Below are positions 24,190-36,115 of a DNA stretch of 64,000 nucleotides, in pieces. Source of the DNA: Ampullaceana balthica (lineage: Eukaryota > Mollusca > Gastropoda > Lymnaeidae); assembly GCA_944989445.1 (NCBI GenBank), contig CALYLW010000569.1, positions 414,214 through 478,213 of the forward strand. Direction: 5' to 3'. The position numbers and the translations under genes were made by a program. A model generated the notes under the pieces. That model was not told the origin of the DNA, searched no databases, and worked only from the letters and a program-made list of their open reading frames with translations. Each line of letters starts with the position of its first letter. The first letter of the stretch is position 1.

Positions 24190-24399
24190 AATTTGGCGGT
24201 GACATAACTAAGACCTTAGACCAGCGTGGCGTAACGGAAAAACCAACTGAGGCGAGCCAGACAGGCGCGTAGCGAAATCCGTTAAAAGTCTAGAGAGATG
24301 TGATCGCGGGTGACCGATGAAAAGTGACTGTGTGTGCTATAGTACCTAGATACCCACTTGACCATACCACTGAGGCTGCGGTTGTCATTTATTAGTGTA

Positions 24400-26490
24400 C
24401 ATGGTAGCATATAAGATTGTTTCTAAAAGTTTATTATTTTGTGTTTATATGAGTATCATCAATTTTCCTTGGCGGTCATTCATTGTGAAGAGTAATCTGT
24501 GCGTGTCTGTATTTTATATACATAATATTTGTTTTCTAGTTGTTGTTTTTTTTTGGGGGGGGGGTTAAATTTTGTTGTCTGTAATATGAAAGAGAGGTTC
24601 TGTGTTTATCGTATCGTATTTGTTACTGACGCGCCGTCTATACAGAAGTTTATTGCATCCTTCGCTTATCAATGACTTACGTCTAGTCTTGAGTTTTATT
24701 AGATTTATATAGGTTCATAAATTATTGGTTTTCCCAGTTTCTTGGGGCAACCCATGCCACTTCCGAATTCTGGACGGGAATAACAATAATGTGTATGTGT
24801 TTGTTCTTGCATACGGAAAAAGAAAAGTGTTTGTATCCCTTTGTCTATCTGAAAGTGATTCTTAAAATTATTAACCTCAAAGACTTTAGTTTTATTTAAC
24901 ATTGGAATCAACATTTTTTTTACCATTTAAAAATCCAGACATTTAGAAATAGAATTGGTTATGCGTTTTGGTTTGTATACGGAAGAAGAAAAAAAAAGCT
25001 TATATCCCTATGTCTATCTCAGTGTTGTATTACCAAGTTATGCTTAATTGCCTTATGCATTTTTACTAATTTGCTCTTTATTCTTTTATCCCCTAGTGTT
25101 TCTAAGTTTAATAATTTAACTAAATGTTATACCTATTAATTTTTTTAATTAAAAAAAACTTTGAAAAATTATGCAACAGAGGCTGTAGCGTAGCGCAGTT
25201 CCGCATGTCGAGGGGAGATCATCGGGGCCTCGCTGGTTTCAATTCCTGCAAACTCCAGTTATCACTATATTCACCATGAGAGGACATCAAATATTTAAAA
25301 GCAACTCGATGGGGTATGGAAAAAAGTGTTTGAGACGTATTTGTTTACATAAATGACTTTCATGTAAAAAATGGAAGATGTAAAAAGTAACAATATTAAA
25401 TTTCACAAATAGTGAAAGCGTTAAAGAAATTATCGACTATCCATGAATCCAGCGGAAGTGTAACCATACACGTGAAGACATTATAATTTAAGTATCTTTA
25501 TTACGTCAAAGTGTCTACGCGTTATGCTTGAATAGTTTGTTTTTTCCTCTCTAACACATTAGTGTGTGTAGTTGGAGACTACGCTTGTATTAAATTCGAA
25601 AGAAGAATAACGATGAAAGTAATTTTTTTTAAAGACGTTAATTAACAAATCCTGTCTTTTGACTAAGAAATCGAAATTTTGATTTGATTATTGGCAAAGG
25701 TAAATGTTGTATCGTTTCGTTTTAATATTATTTCTGGTATAATACCATAGCCAGAAATGTCAGGAAAATATCCTCCAGTTGTATACCTTTTTACCCCAAA
25801 ACTTTGAGATATGAAAATAACTTTGGGGTTCAAATTGCAGCATAGCACGGCGTTCAGTTTGGATAATTTTCGAAGCGTACTTCATATAGAGGAAAGAAAA
25901 GAAATTACTCTAATTTTATTTTATCAGGCTGTGAATGAGACTTTCAAATTTTGAGAATTTTTTTTTAAATTAAAATTTAAAAAAAAATCTTAACAGTCAA
26001 GATTTTATTTCATATATATTTTTTTCTTTAAATCATAAATGTGATATGATTATTTATTTCCAAACACAGCTGCCTTCCCAAAATCTCCTTTGGGATAATG
26101 AAAAAGTAGGATCATTTCATTAATTTTATATCAGTTAATGGTAAAAGAAATAGTTCAACAGACCTGGAAGCTTGGAAAAACGGAAAGAGCTCAATAAAAA
26201 AAAGAAAAAAAAAGCATTTTTAAAAACTAATTAGAGAGACTTGGATATTTATGTTCTTAATCTTTGATGAATCATGAATTTAAACCTGTTTAGACAAGAC
26301 ATATTTAGTGTTGCAATATTTTACTTAGTAATTCTTTAAATTAAAAAAAATCATTTAAGTTTAAATTTCTTTTCTTTTTTTTTCAGCAAGTATTTATTTA
26401 TAATTATCATTCATTTTTAAAATGACAGCTAGCAATAAGGTGAAGATAAAAAAAAATATCGACGAATGAAAATTTCTAAGAGGGCGTTGC
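24400..26490. other. AT-rich intergenic stretch upstream of the lectin copy
   Basis: No supported gene. It contains a tRNA-like segment at about 25180-25257, a poly-G run near 24555, and two related blocks around ggaa(a/g)aagaaaa and atccctttgtctatct at about 24817-24850 and 24985-25020, an old local duplication. Confidence 0.35.
25180..25257 (+). repeat. tRNA-like segment, probably SINE-derived
   Basis: It contains a possible A box (gtagcgtagcgcag) and a possible B box (ggtttcaattcc) about 45 nt apart. The cloverleaf is not convincing and the 3' acceptor strand does not pair. Confidence 0.3.
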
Positions 26491-26491
26491 C

Positions 26492-27929
26492 ATGGAAACT
26501 GTGAAATTCGCCGTGTTTCTGTATTTGATATGTAAGTAAACTTTTTTTCATTCTCAAAATTTTGTAAAGAGAAAGCTTCTCATTATAAATAATTATTTTC
26601 AATGATTCAAACAATTGACCTTTCAGTATTGATTATCTTGTCACAAATGATGCAATTGCAGAATATAGAATAAAACATCTAGTGAAATGGTAACGCATCT
26701 TTAATAGGAATGTATTTATAATATAGCGATATGTATCCAACTCTTTCGATGTATAAAACGTTGTCAAACAGCAACACAAATTTCCCACAAGTATTTTGAT
26801 TTGTTGAGTCTTTTAAACAGAAAATCATCTTTTGTAATGAAAACTAATTGAAGAACAATTTTAGACTTTTATATAATCAATCAACTAATCTTGAGCTCAT
26901 CGAAAGTTCAACACGATTGATGGTGGTTATTGGAATGAAGTGTAGAGCATTTAGAACAAAGATGGTGCATGGTAACACTATTTTCAAATGCAATTTTTAA
27001 ATGTATTCAAATACTGAGCGTATATTCCATTTTTTTACAGACATGTGGTAAATGGCGATTGATTGAAGTGTTCCTAGATTAATTTCATTTAATTGCATTT
27101 TTAGGAAATTATTGTATTTTGTAAAAAAAAATCCCTTTTAATTCTAAACTATATAAAAAATTCAATTATCTCATTAAATTAATGTGTATTACTGTAAAAC
27201 TGTACAGTTAAATTATAAATACTTTAAAAAATGTTTTCTTTTTTTTTCCACACCAACAGATCAAACCGACCTTGTGTCCTTCACTCAGTCACAGTCTTAT
27301 CCACTGACCCCAACTGTGCTGCTCTATATCTGTCAGTCGTGTAGCTTCAGCATTCATCCGGGCTACCCGGCTTTGACTGCTAGATCACTGACCCACTGCG
27401 GATACCAAACACTCCAGCTTTATCCCAACACCTCCATCTTCAGCTTCAACACGGTAACGAACCGGTGCTCTCCGGCGCTGAACCTGAGGGATACACCAAG
27501 ACAATCAATTGATGACGTCAATATGGTTATCTGCGACTCTAACAAAGGGTTTTACTTCCGTAGATATGGACGCTCGATGTCTTGTCTACTGGTTTCTCAA
27601 ATAGCTATGACTTATACAAACGCAAGAGATTTCTGCGCATCAAGATCTGGGTTCCTTGTGACTGTGAAGACACTCGATAAGTTGTTGATGCTTCGTCAGG
27701 CCGCGACATTGGGTCAGTATTGGATCGGACTGGACGACTTAGAACAGGAGGGTGTCTTCACAAAACAGAGATGACCAATACTACTCTGCGCATTATATTT
27801 CCAAATAATGTAGGTCCAAGCAACAGCCTCGGTAATGAAGACTGTACGGTGTTCACGGGCCACTTGATGAATGATATCGACTGCACGAGGACATTCTTAT
27901 TCGTGTGTGAAATTATCACATTTAACGTT

Positions 27930-27932
<3 letters not shown>
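26492..27932 (+). pseudogene. PAN-like/C-type lectin gene disabled by a 13-nt deletion
   Basis: Exon 1 is 26492-26531 (ATG in gccATGG context, a hydrophobic start METVKFAVFLYLI, donor t|gtaagt, phase 1). Exon 2 starts at 27260 after an accaacag acceptor and continues in the right phase into YQTDLVSF. The N-terminal part has a Cys-rich PAN-like module (CQSC, LTHCGYQ, FNTVTNRC). The lectin domain has YWIGLDDLEQ and a C-terminal FLFVCE. Compared with the copy at 57715, 13 nt are missing at 27759/27760, deleting the VWAED region. The frame then stops, while the remaining domain is still open in the shifted frame to 27932. The Ca2+-site motif EPN of the paralogues is GPS here. Restoring 13 nt would give 242 codons including the stop, so this is the only disabling change seen. 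Confidence 0.8.

Positions 27933-27988
<56 letters not shown>
27931..27988. repeat. (TA)n microsatellite directly after the lectin stop codon
   Basis: Uninterrupted TA dinucleotides begin in or next to the lectin stop codon. Open frames of repeated Tyr-Ile across it are artefacts. Confidence 0.95.
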
Positions 27989-27991
<3 letters not shown>

Positions 27992-28156
27992 TGTAATATT
28001 TCTGTAACTTACAAATGAAAATACAAAGTTTAACAAGCACGTCTAAACACGATGCATAACATATACAGAAAAACAAACATGCATAAATGCTAATCGTATA
28101 TTCAACGAAAGTTCCCGAATTTATATATAAAACTCCATACAACATCTATATATATA

Positions 28157-28850
28157 ACTAGTTTGTGCTGCGGCGCCGAGGCACCTGCGGCGCCCCCCCC
28201 CCTTTTCAAGAGCGCCTTCGGCGCCCACCTTTTTCAAAAGCCCAACTAACCTGTCCTTGTATGATAAATGCGTAATATTAAACTTTCTTAAATGTACACA
28301 AAGTATTTAATAATAGTTTATTTTTTATTTTATTTTTTATTTTTTATGTCAAAAGCCCAAGTAACTTATCCTTGTATGATAAATACGAAATATTCCTGAA
28401 ATGTACACAAAGTATGTATATAATATAGGTTGTGCTGCGGCGCCCACTTTTATTTAGGGCGCCCACGGCGCCCATTTTGTTCAAAAGCCCAACAAACTTG
28501 TCCTTGTATGATAGATACGTAATATTAAACTACCTTAAATGTACACAAAGTAATTGAAAATTGAGGTTGTAGGGCGCCTATGGCGCCTACTTTTCTTTTT
28601 GGTTTTTGGTCAAAAGCCCAAGTAACTTATCCTTGTATGATAAATACGAAATATTCCTGAAAATTAAACAAAGTATTTATATAATAATTTTACAGTGCTA
28701 ATCACCACACGATTTTTAAACTAATTTTAGAAAGCAGCGCACCAAATTACTGCACCAAAAAATAACCATTTGAGTCAATCAGCACTGCTTACAAAACAAA
28801 ATTTAAAAAAGCAGAGTGATGTCCCTTAGCGTTAGGCCACATAATTGAGC
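28157..28850 (+). mobile_element. ACTAG-family element with GGCGCC subrepeats, + half of an inverted pair
   Basis: Starts actagtttgtgctgcggcgc. It holds three subrepeats of about 130-280 bp, each with a ggcgcc-rich cluster followed by caaaagcccaactaacttgt then ccttgtatgataaatacg and a gtacacaaagtattta tail. The same subrepeat occurs at 44690-44820 and inverted at about 29085-29170. Non-coding. Confidence 0.65.
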
Positions 28851-29385
28851 GTAAATATATATATGATTCTCTTCGTGGTCGGACCCGGCGAGACACCAAG
28901 CTGCAAGTATGTTCAACAGATACTAATTTTAGAAAGCAGCGCATCAAATTACTCCACCAATGCATCAAAAGGTGTGCAAATTAAATATGCGCTGTAAAAA
29001 AAAATATATGACGTCATTGCTTTCGCTGATATTTTAATTTTGTAAAAAGGGAACAATGTAAAAAGTTATAAAATACTTTGTGTACATTTCAGAAAGTTTA
29101 ATATTTCGTATTGATCAAACAAGGACAAGTTAGTTGGGATTTTGAAAAAGGTGGGCGCCGTAGGCGCCTTAAAAAATTGCATTTTTTCAAAATAAATAGA
29201 TTTGAGCTGAACACTTCCGTCATTTTTTACGGGTGATACGGCGCGGGTCTCTCCAGAGTTCTTTCTTTTCATTCACTCACAGTCGTTTGCCCAAACCCAC
29301 CCCATTTTGACAACTGTGTCTTTCAGGAAGTCTTCACCCGTCACTAAATCATTAGCGGCGTATGGTACGCCGCGGGTCAGCTAGT
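28850..29385 (-). mobile_element. ACTAGCTGACCCGCGGCGTA element, - half of the pair
   Basis: On the minus strand it begins actagctgacccgcggcgta then ccatacgccgctaatgattt, includes atcacccgtaaaaaatgacg and the ggcgcctacggcgcccacc subrepeat, and ends with ccgaccacgaagagaatcat. It lies in inverted orientation to the element at 28157. Its 3' end matches the element at 44630-45162. Confidence 0.65.
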
Positions 29386-29562
29386 ACGAAATAAAGACCA
29401 TTTTTTGAACTTAAGAGAATACATGCGCAATCAATTAATATTATAGAAGGTATCAACTTCAAAAGCAAAGCTCACACAAGATCTATACTCATTAAACTAA
29501 CTCATCGCACCTTTCAAATGCAATAAAAAGATAAAAAGTAATTCTGATATATACATATATAT

Positions 29563-30386
29563 TAGGGCTGTTGACGATTAATTGGAATTTAATCGTTAAC
29601 TTTTGAAAAATCGTTAATTTCGATTAAAGCCGAAAATTGAAATTTATGGTGTCATAAGTATCATTTATTAAACGTAATTGTCGAAAATCGAAATATCACT
29701 GGAATGTCTTCTTTATATGACATATTTTTACCAACAACGCAAAAGTCAAGTGTATTGACATTATTTGGTTGAAGTGATTAGCGGGTCTTTTTGACAATGT
29801 AACCAGCTGAGCTGAACAATCGTTTACATAGCTTTAGATTGTCTCATTTGAAGTTTCTGATACTGTAGTGGATGTTTGGTTTGCAGGTGATATGTAAGAA
29901 AAGTGTGAGAACCACGGTAGCAATGTTCCCTTTAAGCAACGCGGCTCCGCAGATATTTGTCTGAAGCCACGCAGGTGATTAGAATCACCGTGCATCAAAA
30001 TTGGTAAAATATTTCACGAAAAAATGGACGTTGTGCAACTTTGCACACGAATTGTTTTTTGTATTTTTGTTGTTTTTTTTTAAACTTTGCACAAGGACCA
30101 ACAAAGCTTAGACTTAGAGATATCATTGCATGGTAGGCAAACGATTTCTCTCAATGGACACATAACCTTTATCAACAAAATTGAACATTCACGTCAGTCA
30201 ATAGTTTAAAAACAAAATGTTTGTGTTTCGTGCGGAAATCAGTCTATATTTATCGGCCGAAATATTTTAGTTTTTGAATCCCAGTACATTTACAGGTAGT
30301 GATTTGATTAATCGTTAAACAAAATTTAATCGTTAAAATATTTTAACGATTAATCTAGAAATTAATAGTTAATTTCCGCAGCCCTA
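29563..30386 (+). mobile_element. 824-bp hAT non-autonomous element in a TA microsatellite
   Basis: Termini tagggctgttgacgatta and (inverted) taatttccgcagcccta, flanked on both sides by atatatat (29555-29562 and 30387-30394), as expected for an 8-bp hAT duplication but not unique in a TA tract. Next to the ends are several inverted taatcgttaa words. No transposase frame is left. Confidence 0.8.
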
Positions 30387-30402
30387 ATATATATATATAT
30401 AC

Positions 30403-30443
<41 letters not shown>

Positions 30444-31575
30444 TAGAGCTGTTAACGATTAATTGATTAATTGATTAATTTAAACTTAATCGTTCACTTT
30501 TGAAAAATTATCGATTAATTAATTGTTATTTTATCGTTAATTTCGATTAAAGCCAAAAATTGAAATTAATGGTGTCATAAGTAGCATTAATTAAAAGAAC
30601 TTGTAGAAAATTGAAATAACACTGGAATGTCTTCTTTACATGACATCTTTTAACCAACAACGCAGACAAGTGTATTGACATTATTTGTTTCAAGTGATGA
30701 GCGGGTCTTATTGATAATATAACCAGCCCAGCTAAACAATCGTTCACATAGCTTTAGATTGTCTCAGCTGAAATTTCTGGTACTGTAGTGCATGTTTAGT
30801 TTCCAGGTGATATGTAAGCGAAGTGTTAGAACCTTGCTAGCAGTGTTTTGAGCCGCATAGCTTCGCATATATTTGACAGACGCCACGCAGGAGTTTAGAA
30901 TCAACGCGCCCCAAATTTGGTAAAATATTCCACAAAAAATGGACGTTGTGCAACTTTGCATACAAGTTTTTTTACTAGTCTTATATTAACTTGCTTTGTA
31001 AGTTTAATCGGAACCGTCCCACTATTTGTTTATAATTTTTTTCACGTGCGCAGTTCACGCGTTGACGCCGACCGTCACTGTTCACACCCCCTACCATCCC
31101 TGCGCCCAGTTTTAAAACCAGGGGAGATAATTGTGTTTCAGTCTGTAAATGTCGCGTTTAAACATAATCACTACTTTTAGTTATGTCTCATATATAAGGG
31201 ATTTATAGTCAAAAGGTAAGCTGGCTTTGCACTTACTGTAAAATGCGTAGACTAAAAAGTAGAAAATTAGTGCATTTTTAATATAAGACTAGTTTTTTAA
31301 AAGTGTTTTTAATGTTGATTATTAAAACTTTGCACACGGACCATCGAGGCTTAGACTTAAAGGGAACATTGCATGGTAGGTAAACGATCTCTCTTAATGG
31401 ACACGTAACCTTTATCAAAATTTTGAACATTCACGTCTGTCAATAGTTTAAAACCAAAATGTTCGTGTTATCGTCCGGAAATTAGTTTAAATTTATCGGC
31501 CGAAATATTTTACTGTATGACTTACAGTACATTTATAAGTTGTGGGTCGATTAATCGTTAATTTCTGCAGCCCTA
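30444..31575 (+). mobile_element. hAT non-autonomous element, second copy, with a nested insertion
   Basis: Termini tagagctgttaacgatta and atttctgcagcccta, flanked by atatatat at 30436-30443 and 31576-31583. It aligns with the 29563 copy throughout except for an extra block at 30974-31293. Adjacent placement of two members of one family suggests either a tandem insertion or independent targeting of the TA tract. Confidence 0.8.
30974..31293. mobile_element. 320-bp element with 16-bp perfect inverted ends, nested in the hAT
   Basis: Left end actagtcttatattaa and right end ttaatataagactagt are exact inverted repeats. The interior carries cagtctgtaaatgtcgcg and catatataagggatttatag blocks of the AAATCCCTTATA family, so this is a short variant of that family with ACTAG ends. 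Absent from the sister hAT copy at 29563-30386, which gives its empty site. Confidence 0.75.
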
Positions 31576-31629
31576 ATATATATATTTATATATATATATA
31601 TATATTTAAGTTTTTTATATATATATATC

Positions 31630-32075
31630 AGCTGACCCATCGAGCGTTGCAACGATTTCGGTAGAAAGAAAAATTAAAGAAAACTATGAGTGTTAATAAA
31701 AAAAACCCACTATGTCAGAGACCTTCACATTGGTTTACTAAACAACTTCACAAAGTTTAATGGCGATCGGATAATTAAAATTAAATTTTTTAAAGCTTAC
31801 ATAAAAATCAATATTTTACATCTCCGAACTCCAATGAGTGATTTTTATTGATATTGCAATTGCACTCAACAACTTCCAGTAAAGCACTAGCTAACCCGTC
31901 GCCCGTTGCAACGATTTGGGAAAAATTGAAATTTAACTAAACTAATTAGTGGTAATTTTAAAGAAAAGGAATTATGCCAGAAAATTTCACGGAAGTATAC
32001 TAAACAACAACAACTTCACAGCATTTCATGGCAATCGGATAATTAAAATAATATTTTAAAAAGCTTACATCATAA
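31630..32075 (+). mobile_element. two tandem truncated copies of an AGCTGACCC(G/A)TCG repeat
   Basis: First copy about 31630-31880 (cagctgacccatcgagcgtt then gcaacgattt), second about 31890-32075 (ctagctaacccgtcgcccgt then tgcaacgattt). Both continue to ggc(g/a)atcggataattaaaat then a tttaaaaagcttacat segment. Non-coding. Confidence 0.6.
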
Positions 32076-32079
32076 AAGA

Positions 32080-32950
32080 CAGTAAATAGTCCCATGCCAT
32101 GAGGGATAATTCTTTCTTTTTCTTTTGTTTTGTGGTAAATATTTCCACTGTAAACAACATCCAATAGTATCTGTGCGATTTGTTGATAAAGTAATATTTA
32201 TAAAGCTTATATCAGAAATTAAGGACAATAAGCCCCCCCGCCCACGCCCAAACGGTGGTAGCAGCATGGTTAAAAGTAACTGCAAATTTAAATCTGGGTC
32301 ATAGTGGATATTTCTTTTAGATATGCTGGGTTCCATCTTCGAGACCCGCTAGATCAACACACGCCAAGTTATCACGAGGGACGCACGCAGTTGCGTCACG
32401 CTGTGACTCACGGTAATCACAGGTGTTTTGCCTCCGACCATAGCTATCAAATGGGTCAAAGTTGGCGTGAATTTATTCTGCTGGTCTCACATAAGGAACC
32501 CATCGGATCTCAACAAGTATGTGTGTTAATTTTTTGTGTAAAAATCAAACGGAGATTAACTTCTTGAATGTTTTCGGGGAAAACAAATTGGGCTCACGGG
32601 CCCCGAAAGAATGGACATTATGAGTTCCATACCATAGAATATTATGATATTGGCCGTGACGTATTTATGTACCAAGTTTCGTCATGAACCATTCATTTAC
32701 CATGAAGCCCAGGTTAAAAATAATCTTTATAAATCTTAAATTAGTGGAAAGCCCAATCGGTGCAAGATAAAAATTTCAAAACCTCCGCATACTTGAATCG
32801 TATAAATATATAACAATTCATTTGATTGTGAATATAAGCAAAATTATATCTACCTATTTATAATCATTAATTTTTTGCCTCCCTCTTCCCTATAGCTAGA
32901 AATTGGTAAAATTGTTACGCTTCTCGTTTTGGACAGGAAATTATTTACTA
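32080..32950. other. intergenic stretch, nothing firmly recognised
   Basis: Contains an open + strand frame at 32304-32567 (87 aa) with no family resemblance and no splice or promoter support. A ccaagtttcgtcatgaacca segment resembles the style of the non-coding repeats in this window. Confidence 0.3.
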
Positions 32951-33431
32951 TTATTTACTACTAGACACCCCGCGGCGTTGCATACGCCACAGACTTGCTC
33001 ATGGAGAGTGCAAAGAAAGTGGAGAAAGAACGGACTCAAACTACAGCACGTAGAAATCAAAACAACGCGAGTGAACGTCGGTTGAAGGGAGGAGTGGAAC
33101 TGCCAACTCATTGTTGGTTTGGAGACATTTGCAGGTGAAATGCGGTACACTCCTAACTTCTATGAAGTCAGCTATAAAAGATAACCGGTTTAAAACAACA
33201 ACAACAAGCAATTAACAACCCTAAATATGACTAACCCTCTATAGGGTCGGCCAATCACAGTTTAAGAACGAAATATGCGACCAATAGAAATTATGGACAG
33301 GTACCTGATGAAGGAATTGATATAACATTGAACTAAGCTTTTTTCCGTGACATGCAAAGCGGTGTTTATGTTTGCTTTGAAAGGGTGGAAAAGAACGGGC
33401 ATTGGCATTATTAAAAATAAAAAAAAACATA

Positions 33432-33505
33432 TGTTGCCGCTTGGGCTTGAGCCTAAGACCTTCCGCATGTCAGGCGGATGTAACAACCAATACACTACGA
33501 AATAC
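33432..33505 (-). repeat. degraded tRNA-Val-like segment
   Basis: On the minus strand: tatttcgtagtgtattggtt, cgcctgacatgcggaagg, ggctcaagcccaagcgg. It has the same position and orientation within its host element as the better preserved copy at 8184-8255, with more changes in the anticodon arm and B box. Confidence 0.5.
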
Positions 33506-33540
33506 ATACACACTGAGCAGGAACATCAAAAGTGAGTGTA

Positions 33541-34074
33541 AATAAAACAAACCCGTAACAACAATGTTTTTGACTATAAATCCCTTATATATCAGACATA
33601 ACTAACAGTATTGATTATTTTCAAACACGACAAACATACAGACTGAATCTGTCGTAACTCAACTTTGCTTCATAACCCTTGGGGGGGTGGTAGAGGGGGA
33701 AAAGTCTGGTCACCGATTCGCTTGACCGAGCTCAGCATGACACGTAAAATGTAAACAAAAACACGCGGGTACGTCGATGGGTCGCCTCAAAGCGTCAACT
33801 CAAACTTTCACGTGGGAAAAAAACAATAACAAACCGTGAATTTGAATTACATACCTCATATAAGGATAAACTAATATGCATTAATTTAATTACGGTACGT
33901 TGGATCGATCTGAAATTTTGATACGATGGATTGTTAGGTTAGACGGGTCCGTGTGGCAATTTTCAGCTCGATCGGATCACGGGAAGTGGGTCATTTTTTA
34001 CTTTTGTTTTTCCACCCGCCCGCCCATGAGATGACGACAGAGATGACCGGCCGCGAAGTTAATATAAGGGATTT
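33541..34074 (-). mobile_element. AAATCCCTTATA-family unit, single copy
   Basis: In + coordinates it runs from aataaaacaaacccgtaaca through actataaatcccttatatat, a G-rich run, cacgcgggtacgtcgatggg and the conserved hairpin core (cgatcgatctgaaattttga ... caattttcagctcgatcgga), to gaagttaatataagggattt. One of several units; elsewhere they occur as dimers and trimers. Confidence 0.75.
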
Positions 34075-34669
34075 AAAAACATTGCTGGTCTCAAGACATG
34101 TCCCATCCCACCACTACCTTCATTTGACAAACGTTAACTGTGTTTAGTTGACCCCAGCGAGGTTCATTCGTCATGCTCGGTTGCACATACTTGCAGCGTG
34201 CCTCGCTTGGTCCCACCATGAAGAGAATTATATATATAAATTCATAAAATACGTTTTGTAAGTGCCCAATTTAAGGAGCACTGTTACATATGTCTTGAGG
34301 TGTAAATTTGGACATTTCTAAAGTTGTGGTCCGGTGGTAAGATTAAGGACTGCTATCCTAATGCATGACATGTTTACTCCATGAGAAAGGGGATCCATTT
34401 GTTTTTCTTTTTCATTTATGAAAAGTGCAGCTCCATTTTTCTTTGACACAAGGTATGTTCAACCAAAATTTTAAAAAAACAAAACAATATGGGTTTTTTC
34501 TTTGATTTTATATTTGCTTATTTTTAGTAGATGCTGACACAGTTTACCGTTAAATTGTGTAATACTAACATGACCTTATAAGCTTTTCAAATCTCTCACT
34601 GTCTTAAAAACCAGTGTTTTTTCAATACCAGAAATAAAAACATATTATAAATGTTAATGTTATAATAAT

Positions 34670-34806
34670 AATAAAAATAATAATTGATAATTTATATAGC
34701 GCTGTATCCCAGCAAGGAACTGGGCTCACCGCGCTTTACATGGAGATCATAACATACATATAATAATTAAATAACCATTCATACAATAGTAACAGCATAA
34801 AGGACA
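34670..34806. repeat. dispersed repeat with TATAGCGCTGTATCCC...GCGCTTTACA
   Basis: The words tttatatagcgctgtatccc and caccgcgctttacatggag are a short inverted motif found in dispersed repeats of many animals (established knowledge, family not named). It lies just downstream of the intact lectin's stop codon. Confidence 0.5.
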
Positions 34807-34951
34807 GTACATTACACATAAGCTATGTTAACCATTAAAAGAAAATGCTGTTTCATTAATTATGTAAATACATTTTGAAAAGATGCGTCTTAAGTGCAGT
34901 CTTGAAGGACTTGGTAGCTGGAATACTACGGATGTGTAATGGTAGAGAATG

Positions 34952-36115
34952 TTATTGATAGATCTTCTTACAAACAAACAAATATTCGTTACCGCAGCTG
35001 TTGTCGTTGATGCGGTCTGATCCGGTCGTGTACTGGCAGCAATCCTCGCCACCACCGGCATTATTCGGCTCGTACTCATTAAAAATCCAAAGGTTCGTGA
35101 CCTTTGAGCCGTCCTCCTTCCAACGAAACTCGCTTTCTGTCTCCAAGTCATTACAGCCTACCCACGCCGAGGAAATCTGACTGTCAACATAGTTCCCCAT
35201 GATGGCGACTGTGTCCCAATCTTTCAGTGACACCAGGAAGCTATCTTTGGACCGACATTCACTATCAGCTAAACTATAATTCAATTCCTGGGTGAAAACG
35301 CCGAGACACAAATTCGTTTCGTTGTGGGAGTAGACTTTAAACCCAAGATCGTCTTCACACGGGAGTTGCAAAAGATACCGCTCGCCTTCTTCTGGCGAGG
35401 GTTCTGGCTCCGTTGAGTTCATGATGGCCCCGGGGATGCAGAGGTTATTTGAAAGGTTGTACATGAAGCTGATACATCGTTCACGGTACGTTTCAAGACA
35501 GGCCTTGGAACACATGGTCAAAGATGGAAGCTGCCAACCTGGCCCCAGCCGTGTGGTCCCATAGAGAGGAGATTGCTTTAGATGAAACATGTTTGAATGT
35601 TCTAGCGGCCGTGACTTTATGATTAATAACTGAACTGTAAGAAATATAAAAAAAAGTGTGCATTTATGAAAAAGGACTTTTAAATCTATATAATGTGTGG
35701 AATTTTTCTCATAATATTTTATGATGTATCAAAACGTAGATTCGCCAATATATTAAACAGAGGAATGTTATCTTGGAATATATTTAAATTGAGCAGCAAA
35801 TAAATTCTTAAAGCAAATTTATATTCTGTTAAATATTTTTAAAGTTTTTCTTTTCAATGTATATTTGATTTCAAAGAAAATTAAAACAAATATATATATA
35901 TATATAACAAACAGTATAATTTTTAAGATTATTTTAAACAGATTTCATTTTACCTTTGTTTCTTATTGCCTTATAACATGTTAATAGCAGATTTCAATCA
36001 TAAAACGAGTTTTAACAAGGTCTGTAATTCATCTTATTATATTTAAGATGTTTAAAATATCGTTTCACTTACACAAAAGATTGACAAACATGACAATTAC
36101 AACTTTTGAAATCAT
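34952..36115 (-). CDS. secreted PAN-like/C-type lectin, two exons, intact (241 aa)
   Basis: Exon 1 is 36115 down to 36073 (43 nt: MISKVVIVMFVNLL, then one base of the next codon and donor t|gtaagt). Exon 2 is 35634 down to 34952, after a tttcttacag acceptor. The phases fit, and 43 plus 683 nt give 242 codons including the stop. Residues 1-20 are hydrophobic, as in a signal peptide. A PAN-like module with Cys at about 56, 60, 68 and 80 (C-x3-C-x7-C, then SFMYN) precedes a C-type lectin domain at about 107-238. The domain has WVGCNDLE (172-179), EPN (203-205), ND (224-225, preceded by I instead of the usual W) and the final C-x7-C (228, 236). EPN with ND is the Ca2+/mannose-type sugar site in this family, so it probably binds sugars in the haemolymph or mucus (inference). 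It is the only family member here with a full open frame. It has a tandem duplicate at 39.7-40.6 kb. Expression is unproven. Confidence 0.85.

Larger units (their letters stand above)
32960..34240 (+). mobile_element. ACTAGACACCCCGCGGCGTTG element hosting two other repeats
   Basis: Starts actagacaccccgcggcgtt then gcatacgccacagacttg and ends ggtcccaccatgaagagaat then tatatata. Inside are a tRNA-like segment (33432-33505, minus) and one AAATCCCTTATA-family unit (33541-34074). Related to the elements at 7484 and 44630. Confidence 0.65.

Noticed and set aside
27758..28145. Minus-strand frames with long Tyr-Ile runs
   Set aside because: Translation of a TA microsatellite.
32304..32567. 87-aa open frame
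   Set aside because: No recognisable motif, splice context or conservation; likely chance.
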